NCBI GenBank assembly: GCA_900088475.1
Contig: FLMG01003566.1
Location: forward strand, 7,145 to 17,838
DNA: 10,694 bases
Reading direction: 5' to 3'
Source of the DNA: Hyphochytrium catenoides
Lineage: Eukaryota; Sar; Hyphochytriomycetes; Hyphochytriales; Hyphochytriaceae
Shown: positions 1-6,606 of the stretch, one piece after another
Layout of the letters: the number at the start of each line of letters is the position of its first letter
How positions within the stretch are numbered: position 1 is the stretch's first letter
Notes under the pieces: model-generated
The model's database searches: none
Seen by the model: the letters and a program-made list of their open reading frames with translations, nothing else
What the model was told of the DNA's origin: nothing
Position numbers and translations under genes: made by a program

Positions 1-1383
1 CGTCTCCACGCAGGCAGAGCAGGTTATCCCTTCCAGCGCCAACTCCACGATCTCTCTCTTCTTCTTCGCGCTATTAGTAGCTTCTTGTTTCTTCTCTACG
101 GCGGCCCTTGTCTCTTCTTTTCTCTCTCCGCTTTCCTTCCTGGCTCTTGGTGTCGCCACCTGAAGAAAGGCGCCCACTTCAGAGTCTTCGTTTGGCTCTT
201 CCATAGCCTCCAACGCGGGAAGTGAGAGCGTGGGCAGTCGGGATGAAAGGAGAGAAGGATGAGGGGAAGGAGAGAGAAGAGAAGAGGTACGGTTATTCTC
301 CTTCTCCTTGTTAGGCTCTTCCCCAGTCTCTGGTGGCGGCGGCGGCCTCTCTTTCTCTGTCTCTCTCTGCTCTCGCTCTTCAACAACCTCCTTAGGAGGA
401 GGAGAGAGAGAAGAAGAGACAAACCTCTCCTTCTCCTTGATGAGCTCTCCCTCACTCAGCATCTCTTTCTCTCTCTCTCTCTTCTCTCTCTCTCCCTCCC
501 CTCCATCCTCATCACCCGCTTTCCTCTCCTCTAACGTCCCTCCCAAGGGGAGAGGAGCCAGAGAAGAAGACGACGACGCAGAGAAAGGAGAAGAAGAAAG
601 AAGAGAACCTCCTCTTCTCTCTTCTTCCTCGTCCTTCAACAACGGCTTCAGCTTAAAGTTTTGCTTCAAAGCGCAGGGTCCTCCCGCCTGGATGGCGTGC
701 TGCAGAGCCAGCAGATTGGCTGCCTGATGACAGGCAACCGTCAAGGTGACTAAGGAATGATAGGCGTCCACCATGCAGTGCAGCACAGCGGGAGCGGTAG
801 AGAGAACTGTCTTCACTTTCTCAGCGCAGAGAGACGCAATGATTCCTTCTACTGCAAACTGCACTCTCTCTTCTCCCTCGCCTCCTCTCTCTCCTCTTCT
901 TTCCATTCTCTCCTCTTCTCTTTCCCATCTTCCTCCAGAAGAGGACGAGAGGGAAGAAGAAGGAGAGGAGGAGAGAGGAGGAGAGAGGGAAGAGAAGGAA
1001 GAAGAAGGAGAGAGAGGAAAAGCTTCAAAGCCCACGCTTCTCACAGCGAAGACAAGCGCTTCTTCTCTTGCAGATCCGCTGACGATGGCAAGGCGTCTCT
1101 CAAAGTCTACGCGCACGTCCAGGACGCCAGGGACCTCAGAGAGAGCAGAGTGGACAACGCGGGCGCAATATTTGCGACAGACCATGCTGGGAACAGAGAG
1201 AAAAGCGTTGGGGAGAGAAGAAGAAGAAGAGAGAGAGTTAAGGTTCTCTCTTCCCTCTTCTCTTAGCCTCAAACTGCTGCTGGGGCTGCAGGAGGCAGCT
1301 CCTCCTCCTCCTCTCAGTGTCCCTGGTGGAGGACCCCAGCAGTGGGATGAAGGGCTGCTCGGTATGCCTAGCGTTGATGCCAT
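1..1383 (-). CDS. N-terminal part of a copper-transporting P1B-type ATPase (three HMA domains); continues past the left edge
   Basis: The frame is open from the ATG at 1383 to base 1 (461 codons, no stop), so the gene runs off the window. HMA1, residues about 67-121, starts MVCRKYCARVV and continues VPGVLDVRVDF...AIVSG...VRSVGFEA, the full HMA pattern. HMA2, about 174-240, has VEGIIASLCAEKVKTVL...MVDAYHSLVTLTV. HMA3 starts at about 444 and reads LEGITCSACVET at 450-461, a canonical CxxC copper site (C455, C458). Residues 242-441 between HMA2 and HMA3 are a Ser/Glu/Pro-rich linker. In known families, tandem HMA domains before a membrane core belong to Cu+-ATPases of the CopA/ATP7/Ccc2/RAN1 group, which load Cu+ into the secretory pathway or export it. 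That core is not in view, so the ATPase call is an inference; a chaperone-like HMA protein is the alternative. The start was chosen as the first in-frame ATG after a stop at 1459-1461, in good context (GACATGG), behind a GA-rich leader. ATG 1185 directly before HMA1, preceded by an acceptor-like CCCAG, is a second option. Confidence 0.83.
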   Translation of the reverse strand, partial: MASTLGIPSSPSSHCWGPPPGTLRGGGGAASCSPSSSLRLREEGRENLNSLSSSSSLPNAFLSVPSMVCRKYCARVVHSALSEVPGVLDVRVDFERRLAIVSGSAREEALVFAVRSVGFEAFPLSPSSSFSSLSPPLSSSPSSSLSSSSGGRWEREEERMERRGERGGEGEERVQFAVEGIIASLCAEKVKTVLSTAPAVLHCMVDAYHSLVTLTVACHQAANLLALQHAIQAGGPCALKQNFKLKPLLKDEEEERRGGSLLSSSPFSASSSSSLAPLPLGGTLEERKAGDEDGGEGEREKREREKEMLSEGELIKEKERFVSSSLSPPPKEVVEEREQRETEKERPPPPPETGEEPNKEKENNRTSSLLSPSPHPSLLSSRLPTLSLPALEAMEEPNEDSEVGAFLQVATPRARKESGERKEETRAAVEKKQEATNSAKKKREIVELALEGITCSACVET

Positions 1384-1452
1384 GTCTCTCTTTCTCTCTC
1401 TCTTTCTCTCTCTTTCTCTCTCTTTCTCCCTCTTTCTCTCTCTCTCTCTCAG
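1384..1452. repeat. (CTTT/CT)n pyrimidine tract; GA-rich leader of the HMA gene
   Basis: On the + strand this is almost pure CTCTTT/CTCT repeat ending in a splice-like CTCAG. On the minus strand it is the purine-rich sequence directly before the ATG at 1383, so it probably forms the 5' leader or proximal promoter of the HMA gene. The minus-strand leader of the multi-pass gene, just above 5261, has the same GA-rich character. Confidence 0.6.
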
Positions 1453-1547
1453 CTTTCTAATCTTCAGTCTTGGCTTGGTGCTGCAGGATCAGCAGCTGGA
1501 AGTTTGAATAATGAGCTCCCTCTGGCGGCAGGAGATCTGAGTCTTCG
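1453..1547 (+). other. Candidate internal exon of an unrecognised + strand gene
   Basis: A long pyrimidine tract ending CTCTCTCAG at 1452 is followed by 95 bases fully open in one frame (LSNLQSWLGAAGSAAG...GDLSL), then TCTTCG|GTAAGA, a consensus donor at 1548. The exon ends in phase 2. The next good acceptor, a pyrimidine tract with CTTGAC branch-like sequence and CCAAGCAG at 1859, resumes an open frame in the matching phase (RQLSKGGNERPKIRIKERK). Against this, no start codon or upstream exon is visible before the divergent HMA gene. The minus strand of the same island is also open over a short stretch and ends in TAG. I recognise no family. Confidence 0.25.
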
Positions 1548-1744
1548 GTAAGAAGAAAATGCAGCGACCAGTGGCGTCTCTCTCTTCTTTCTCTCTGAGC
1601 TCTCTCTCTCTCTCCTCCTTCTCTCCAGCCCTCTCTCCTCCCCCCTTCCTTATTAGGAGTTGATCTGGTTATCTTGAGGTTTACGGCATCTTTTTCTTCC
1701 ATGTTGTTCCCCTTCTTTTTTCTTCCTCTCTCTTTCCTGTTCGC

Positions 1745-1747
<3 letters not shown>

Positions 1748-1796
<49 letters not shown>
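1748..1796. repeat. (CT)24 dinucleotide microsatellite
   Basis: About 48 bases of uninterrupted CT on the + strand (GA on the minus strand). It lies between two islands of complex sequence and, if the + strand exon candidates at 1453 and 1860 are real, inside their intron. Confidence 0.95.
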
Positions 1797-1800
<4 letters not shown>

Positions 1801-1859
1801 AGTCCTCTCTTTCTGTCCTTCGTCCAACTTGACTCTCTCTCCTTCTCCCTCCCAAGCAG

Positions 1860-1930
1860 ACAACTTTCTAAAGGAGGCAACGAGAGGCCAAAGATCAGAA
1901 TCAAAGAGCGGAAAATGATCTTTCTTTTCC
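1860..1930 (+). other. Island of complex sequence, possible exon
   Basis: The segment follows an acceptor-like CCAAGCAG. It is open in the phase left by the 1453-1547 candidate and would encode QLSKGGNERPKIRIKERK and more, but no convincing donor follows before the CT tracts resume. The minus strand is also open here, reading DHFPLFDSDLWPLVASF. Both strands look protein-like over about 70 bases, so coding status and strand cannot be settled by reading. Confidence 0.15.
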
Positions 1931-2180
1931 CCCTCTTCGTCTCTCCTCTGCTTTTCTCTATCTCTCTGTCTGTGTCTGCCCTTTGTCTTCCTGTCTCTCT
2001 TCCTCGTTCTCTCTCGCACTTTTTCCCCCTTCTATTCTGTTCTACTCTCTCTGTCTCTCTCTGTCTCTCTGTCTCTCTTTCTCTCTCTCTTTCTCTCCCT
2101 TTCTCTCTCTCTTTCTCTCCCTTTCTCTCTCTTTCTCTCTCTCTCTCTCTTCTCTCTCTTCATTGTCCCCCCCACACCTT
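1931..2180. repeat. Degenerate CT/CTTT/CTGT pyrimidine tract
   Basis: This is about 250 bases of imperfect CT, TCTTT and CTGTCT repeats on the + strand. It reads as Leu/Ser/Phe-rich peptide in all + frames and Arg/Glu/Lys-rich peptide in all minus frames because these repeats contain almost no stop codons. I see no gene in it. The end (CCCACACCTTTTCCAG, to 2186) resembles a 3' splice site on the + strand. Confidence 0.8.
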
Positions 2181-2186
2181 TTCCAG

Positions 2187-2330
2187 TTCGTAAGAGAACA
2201 ACTAAACTTCACCCCTCCTAATAGACATTTTGACCTTTACAACTTTCATCCTCATAGGTTTGTAGACCTCAAAAGCGCCAAAAGGGGGCTTAAATGCTGG
2301 AATGAATTAACGTATAAATTCTTGATCTAA
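2187..2330 (+). other. Candidate terminal coding exon (+), AT-richer than its surroundings
   Basis: After the acceptor-like TTTTCCAG at 2186 the + frame FVREQLNFTPPNRHFDLY...LTYKFLI stays open for 47 codons and stops with TAA at 2328-2330. AATAAA lies at 2355-2360, 25 bases further on. Composition shifts sharply here from CT repeat to A/T-rich mixed sequence. An alternative reading is a 68-nt intron from GTAAGA (2190) to TCATAG (2257), which also has branch-like AACTAAAC and CCTAATAG, leaving non-coding or differently framed sequence after it. I do not recognise the peptide. Upstream exons would have to lie in the CT-rich stretch and are not identified with confidence. Confidence 0.3.
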
Positions 2331-2354
2331 AAAATATCGGAGCATTATAATTCA

Positions 2355-2360
2355 AATAAA
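2355..2360 (+). promoter_or_regulatory. AATAAA polyadenylation-signal match
   Basis: The hexamer sits in an A/T-rich stretch 25 bases after the TAA of the + strand candidate exon, where a cleavage signal would be expected. Other + strand AATAAA matches (3808, 6485) have no coding candidate directly before them, so the hexamer alone is weak evidence. Confidence 0.3.
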
Positions 2361-2486
2361 GCATACTCTATCAGTGATAACCGGAGGGTGGGTGGGCCTC
2401 GAGTGCCCAGCCAATATGGCACGTGTGCCTCTTGACAAGCTCAGCGGGCCACCCAGGCCAAAGTCCTCCCTTGACGTGCGTTTCTC

Positions 2487-2703
2487 TCTCTCTTTTATCT
2501 CTCTTTCTCTCTCTCTCTCTTTGTCTCTCTCTCTTGCTCTCTCGTTCTTTCTCTCTCTCTTGCTCTCTCTCTCGCTCTCTCTCTTGCTCTCTCTCTCTTG
2601 CTCTCTCTCTCTTGCTCTCTCTCTCTTGCTCTCTCTCTCTTGCTCTCTCTCTCTTGCTCTCTCTCTCTTCCTCTCTCTTCCTCTCTCTTTCTCTCTTTCT
2701 CAC
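2487..2703. repeat. CT-rich minisatellite with six perfect 14-bp units
   Basis: The core 2584-2667 is six exact tandem copies of TTGCTCTCTCTCTC. Degenerate copies flank it: TTGCTCTCTCTCTCGCTCTC from about 2560, and TTCCTCTC units after 2668. A 14-bp unit is not a multiple of three, so the Leu/Ser/Cys peptides in + frames and Arg/Glu/Lys/Ser peptides in minus frames change register with each copy, which argues against coding. Confidence 0.9.
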
Positions 2704-3110
2704 GCGTTTGTGCTGCTGTCTTGGGCTGGTTTTATTCATCACCCAGGCCCATGATCCTACCTCCACTACCTCAATGAGCAATGGAGACGGTTGGCGGTGG
2801 TCCAAGTCTCTCTCTCTCTCTTTTCTCTCTCTATCTGTCTCTCTCTCTGTCTCTCTCTCTCCGTCTCTCTTATCTGAAGAGAAGAGATGCTTCTCTCTTC
2901 CTTCTTGTTGGACCGGCAACCAGAAAAGAAAGGATGCAGCAGTACTCGTGGACGTAGAGTAGCAGCCGTAGGAGCGCGCTTGTCGCACACCCCATCCTCC
3001 GTGCCTCAGTTCTTCTGGAAACAATCGCGTCATGTTTCCCCTCTCTCTCTCTCTCCTCTCTCTCTCTCTCCTCTCTCTCTTTCTCTCTCTCGTTATCTCT
3101 CTCTTATTTT
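2704..3110. other. Islands of complex sequence between CT tracts, coding status open
   Basis: Two islands (about 2700-2803 and 2875-3035) are separated by CT/CTGT tracts (2804-2870, 3040-3100). On the minus strand one frame runs open through both, from ATG 3132 to a stop at 2371, and is mostly Arg/Glu from GA repeats with non-repetitive patches such as LDHRQPSPLLIEVVEVGSW and TRLFPEELRHGGWGVR. Another minus frame gives a short hydrophobic peptide (LLYVHEYCCILSFLVAG) and the + strand is open too. Because GA and CT repeats hold no stops, long frames here are expected by chance. I call no gene. Confidence 0.4.
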
Positions 3111-3112
3111 CT

Positions 3113-3580
3113 AGCCAATCATCCCACGCCATCTCTTCTGATCATCAGAAAAGATGAAGAGACATGGTCAAATGGCTGTCGCATGCTTTCTCTTCCTTTC
3201 TTTCGTCTTTTCCTCGCAGCTCCAACGGCTTGCTTCTTCTTTCCTCTTCCCTGTGGTGGCCTTTCTTTCTCTTCCAGACCATTCTCTTCTCTTCCTGCCT
3301 GCCTTCTCTCCTCTTTCTTTTCAGTCTCTTCTCTTATATTATTCATCCTGTCCTGCTCTACGAGAGTAGGGTTTCTTCCGCTGTCTTTCTTCTGCGACTT
3401 TCTCTCCTTTTTGCGCTGCTGCTTTTTGCTTGACCTCTTCTCTCCTCGTCAGTTCTTCTCTGCACCACCTCCCTTTTACTTCTCTTCTGCCTCTCCACCT
3501 TCCCTCTGTTCTCCCATCGTCTTGTTGTAAAAATCTTCTCTTCGCCTTCTGGAGGATCTGGAGGAGTCTCTCTCTCTGTC
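3113..3580. other. Pyrimidine-rich non-repetitive spacer with a splice-like border
   Basis: The + strand reads TCTCTTATTTTCTAG up to 3113, a good acceptor shape, followed by an open frame (NHPTPSLLIIRKDEETWSNG...LFLAAPTACFFF) that fades into Phe/Leu/Ser-rich sequence. The minus strand of the same island encodes a short basic peptide ending in SFLMIRRDGVG and a stop at about 3119. From about 3250 to 3580 the + strand is roughly three-quarters pyrimidine without a regular unit. No family is recognised on either strand. Confidence 0.3.
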
Positions 3581-3709
3581 TCTCTCTCTCTGTTTCTCCC
3601 TCTCCTCTCTCTCTCTCTCTCTCTCAGCAGTCTCTCTCTCTCTCTATTTCTCTCAATCTCTGTCGGTCTCTCTCGTCGGCGGTCTCTCAACTCTCTCACT
3701 CTCTCACTT

Positions 3710-3764
<55 letters not shown>
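3581..3764. repeat. CT microsatellite cluster ending in (CT)20 and (CTTT)n
   Basis: Imperfect CT/CTGT repeats run into an almost pure CT run at 3711-3750 and then CTTT units to about 3764. The cluster lies just beyond the 3' end of the multi-pass membrane protein gene. Confidence 0.9.
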
Positions 3765-3846
3765 TCCCTCCTCTTGAGAAGCGAAAGAAGGTTCAATCCT
3801 CAGCCATAATAAAGAGCGACAATATCTTGTAAGAAACAGAGTGGCA

Positions 3847-5261
3847 CTAGATAGGACAAGGCTGTTCTTTCACTGCGCGTAGAACCCTGAATAGTGGCAG
3901 AGCGCCGAGAAGAAGAGATCCGTATAGATATGTAACTCTTTCAATCAACTCTAGGAAGTACAATCGCTGGAGACGGACAGAGAGACAGAGTGGGCAGCGA
4001 GACATGCATACTCGCTTGCTTGTGAATGGTGGATGAAGAGACAGAGTGGCATCAAGAGATGGGCTCCCTTCTTCTCCTGCTGCTACGCTGGACTGCTCGT
4101 GCTGTCAATGCTGCTGTCGATCGTCGCCGCGTTCTCCACCATTCTCACTCGGCTCTTGATCAGCACACAGTCCTGACGGTGCTTATATCCACTATAGATA
4201 AGCTTAGCAATCAAGACCAAGATTGTCATCCCTCGATTGAGACAGAACTCACTCAGAGAGATGCTCCATTGAGAGGACGAAGAAGAAGAAGAAGAGCTTT
4301 GAGCGTCTCCTCCTCGGCCTGTCAACATCGTCTCTTCTCTTCCCTTCAGCTGCTTTTCCTCGAGACGGCCCGTTGATAAGTCAAACTGATAGAGGCGAGT
4401 CGTTCCGCCTATTCCTAGGTATAAGCCACCGAGAACTAGAGCGTAGAGCGTGAAGTTGAAGAGCAAAGACGGCCAGAGTGTCTTCCTTGCTTCCAGGGCA
4501 AAGCTGTCATAGAAGAGAAAGATGACGCAGAAGCCGAAGAAGAAGGCCAAGAGACAGAGGAGACGAGACGGCCGGCAGTCAAAGAGAATCCACATCGCAC
4601 ATTGACAGAGAAAGTGCTCCACCATGAGGAAGTTAGTCTCAAAGAGACGAAGGCAGCAGAGGACGATGTGCACGTTCATCACCGCAAGAAAGGGCAAGGC
4701 GAGCAGGGCAAATGCCAGGACAAGGACGACAGAGAGAGAGACTTCCCAATGCAGGGCCAAGCTTGGACCAAAGAGAAGGGTAAAGATGCACATCCACGCG
4801 ATAGTGTTGCTTGTCCATAGAAGAGGAAGCTCCCAGCCTTTCACTTTGGACCAGAGCTTCGTAGCGCGCCTTCCAAGAAGGAGCTGCATCATCGTCTGTT
4901 GACTCTGCGGCATTGTTAGCGGGACAAAGGGAAAGACAGCCAGGAGTGCCTTTCTGGGCTCTGTCAATGAAGATCTGCTAAAGACGTCAGCGACACTCGG
5001 GCTGCTGCTGCTCTGCCCAGCCTTTCTCTCTCCTCCTGGTTGTTGTCCAGAAGAAGAAGAGAGAAGAGAGAGACGGCCTGCGCCGCTTAAGAGAGAGGTG
5101 GATGGCATCTCCTGAAGGATCTTCTCTATCTCTGCCGCTAACAGGAGAAGGTCTCTCCTGCAGTGCGCCCTGAGGGACGGGCGCGTCTGCAGGTAGGCCA
5201 TCAGAGGCTTACAGAGATGACTCGTGGTTGACAGCCGCTGCTGTTGCGAAGAGGACTGCAT
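3847..5261 (-). CDS. Multi-pass membrane protein of unrecognised family, two exons, about 410 residues
   Basis: Exon 1 is 5261-4149 (371 codons) and exon 2 is 3966-3847 (39 codons plus TAG). Residues 1-145 are hydrophilic, Ser/Gln-rich and probably cytosolic. Hydrophobic segments follow at about 147-169, 174-205, 211-226, 232-252 and 262-285. A loop at about 288-335 contains a nine-Ser run (322-330), and further segments lie at about 343-358 and, in exon 2, about 384-396 (TYLYGSLLLGALPLF). The ATG at 5261 has A at -3 (AAAATGC). The frame extends further upstream to 5378 only through an Arg/Glu-coding GA leader, so I start at 5261. Reading straight through the intron would instead stop at 4083, but CGA|GTGAGA and a pyrimidine-rich CGTCTCCAG|CGA join in phase 0 and add a plausible membrane-associated tail. 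I do not recognise the family and assign no function. The gene is unlikely to be a GPCR, because the large N-terminus and the number and spacing of segments do not match one I know. Confidence 0.7.
3967..4148 (-). other. Intron 1 of the multi-pass membrane protein gene
   Basis: The intron is 182 nt on the minus strand, with donor GTGAGA after an Arg codon (end 4149) and acceptor TCTCTGTCCGTCTCCAG before CGATTG (3966), phase 0. The acceptor has a clear pyrimidine tract. Exon reading could instead continue to a TAG at 4083-4085, adding VRMVENAAT and a short Ser/Asp tail. Transcript data would decide. Confidence 0.5.
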
Positions 5262-5380
5262 TTTCCTCAGTCTCTCCACTTCTCTTCTCTCTCCCCTACT
5301 CTCTCTCGCTCTCTCTTTGTATCTGTTTTTGTCTCTCTCTCCTTCCTCTCTTTTTCTCTCTCTCTCTCTCTCTCTCACAA
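5262..5380. repeat. CT-rich tract forming the GA-rich leader of the multi-pass protein gene
   Basis: On the + strand this is CT/CTTT/CTCC sequence, including a clean CT run at about 5359-5377. On the minus strand it is the purine-rich leader immediately before the ATG at 5261. It reads as Arg/Glu/Lys peptide in frame with the gene, which I regard as untranslated. Confidence 0.6.
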
Positions 5381-6036
5381 ACTCTATGAACTGTTCTTTA
5401 TCCTATCTGTGTGTCGTCCGTGCTTTCCGTTATGCAGGAGAAGAGAGAGGGACGGTGATGTCAGCGAGTTTAGTTCTCTTCCTTCTCCTCTCTTTCTCTT
5501 TCTCTTCTCTCGATCTCTACTTCTCATAAGAAGCAAGATGTCGGGCCAAACAGTGATGCTCCTCCCGATGATCAAAAGAAGCGAAGACAAACAGAAAGAG
5601 TCCCTCGAAAGATAATATCTATCTATCTATCAACAGGGTAAACTGCTATCAACTACACCTCACTCTGTCTTGCCAATGTTATTAGGAGAGAGAAGAAGAG
5701 CGACATCAGCCAAGAACAAGAGAGTCAGCTACTTTCTCTCCTCAATATGGTGGTGATGAGGAGCCAGGCATGCTCTCTCGCCGAAGAGAGCCGGCCACTC
5801 TTTCTCCTCTGCCCTCTTTACGCTCTCCTCTACCCTCACCACGCTCTTCTTTCTTGTTCTCTCTCTCTCTCCCTTCTTTCTTGTCCCTGGTCACTCTTCC
5901 TCTCGATACTCACTTCTCCCGACTCTCTTCTTCTTCTTCTCTCTCTCTCTCTCTTTCCTTCCTGCTACTCTCATACTCTCTTCATTGTGGCCTCCCGCTC
6001 CCACCGGAGGTTCTTACCACTGTGACGTCGCAAGCC
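5381..6036. other. Spacer with scattered complex islands, no gene called
   Basis: The segment holds a short + frame starting at ATG 5538 (MSGQTVMLLPMIKRSEDK, stop at about 5613), an ATCT tetranucleotide run at 5617-5631, an island at 5640-5850, and CT-rich sequence to 5960. The minus strand of 5840-5720 is open as SVVRVEESVKRAEEKEW...APHHHHIEERK before a TAG, which could follow the mini-exon described at 6016-6036. The + strand of the same island reads as Leu-rich peptide. None of these resembles a family I know. Confidence 0.3.
6016..6036 (-). other. Possible short first exon (MACDVTV) followed by a consensus donor
   Basis: Minus-strand ATG at 6036 starts MACDVTV and is followed at 6015 by GTAAGA, a consensus 5' splice site in phase 0. 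The ATG sits at the edge of a 12-bp palindrome, ATCTTATAAGAT (6037-6048), that contains TATAA. A downstream continuation in phase exists in the 5840-5720 island, but its acceptor lacks a pyrimidine tract. This is weak evidence for a small unrecognised gene. Confidence 0.15.
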
Positions 6037-6183
6037 ATCTTATAAGATATGAGAAACAGCCCTTAAGAACGCCAAGAAGCGAAGAGAAGACGCAGGAGAG
6101 AGAGAGAGAGAGAGACAAACGGAAATGGTGAGCATCTCTCTCCTTCTTCCCCTCCTTGCTGCTGACACTGATCATCAAGTCAT

Positions 6184-6370
6184 GGGGGGATAACCTCTTA
6201 TCCCCTGGGTGGGGCGAGGATGGCACCCGTTAGGGAGGAAGGACAACAGGTGGAGGGTTGCCTGGGGGCCCCAGGGGGAGGAGCGGTGTCGAGGGAGGGG
6301 AGAGGCGCGGGCCATCAAGGGGGAAGGTGTTCAGAATAATGAGGCAGGGCGGGGAAGGGACAGCGGGCAG
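6184..6370 (+). other. G-rich island with hairpin, palindrome and G-quadruplex motif
   Basis: This stretch is G-rich on the + strand, unlike the CT-dominated surroundings. It contains a perfect 8-bp hairpin with a CCTC loop (GGGGATAA 6186-6193, TTATCCCC 6198-6205). It also contains a 15-bp palindrome centred on G6268 (CCTGGGG/CCCCAGG, 6261-6275), and GGG-C-GGGG-AA-GGG-ACAGC-GGG at 6347-6367, which satisfies the usual four-run G-quadruplex pattern. No convincing coding frame is present. A regulatory or structural role is conjecture. Confidence 0.6.
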
Positions 6371-6551
6371 ATCTCATTATTATCGGCCTTTTATTATAGA
6401 AAATGTTAAGGGACTATGCTTTGGAGGAAAGGTGGAGAGACGGGCCGGGCCATCATCAAGTGTAACGACCACAGCGATATCCAGAATAAAGCCCATTCAG
6501 ATTCTATGTGATGACTATATTTTCTTTCCTGGTGAGAATCTTCCCGTCGGG

Positions 6552-6554
<3 letters not shown>
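6371..6554. other. A/T-richer non-repetitive spacer
   Basis: This stretch contains ATTATTATCGGCC, a minus-strand AATAAA (6390-6395) and a + strand AATAAA (6485-6490). It is open on the + strand as part of a longer frame that runs into the (CT)n tract, but no start, splice sites or family support a gene. Confidence 0.3.

Positions 6555-6605
<51 letters not shown>
6555..6605. repeat. (CT)25 dinucleotide microsatellite
   Basis: An uninterrupted TC/CT run of about 50 bases on the + strand, among the longest pure dinucleotide runs in the window. Confidence 0.95.

Positions 6606-6606
<1 letters not shown>

Noticed and set aside
96-534. Short open frames on both strands at the left edge
   Set aside because: They are out-of-frame readings of the low-complexity linker of the HMA gene, whose own frame is open throughout.
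773-1507. Long + strand open frame opposite the HMA gene
   Set aside because: It is the antisense shadow of the HMA coding sequence and has Ser/Glu/Leu repeats; the minus frame carries recognisable HMA domains.
2411-2425. CCAAT box followed by CACGTG E-box as a promoter
   Set aside because: The pair occurs once, with no gene start at a sensible distance on either strand, so it is not distinguishable from chance.
2382-2455. Imperfect long hairpin (GGGTGGGTGGGCC against GGGCCACCC)
   Set aside because: Pairing is interrupted by mismatches and bulges and no terminator or RNA context supports it.
2584-2667. Regular short repeats resembling a CRISPR array
   Set aside because: The units are contiguous with no unique spacers and are low-complexity CT sequence; this is a minisatellite in a eukaryotic context.
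3790-3800. tRNA B-box-like GGTTCAATCC
   Set aside because: No A box, cloverleaf arms or acceptor stem can be formed; upstream sequence is CT/CTTT repeat.
6180-6540. Transposon remnant
   Set aside because: No terminal inverted repeats, target-site duplication or transposase frame was found by eye; the shared GATAACC and AATAAAG words with 2350-2400 are too short to prove a common element.
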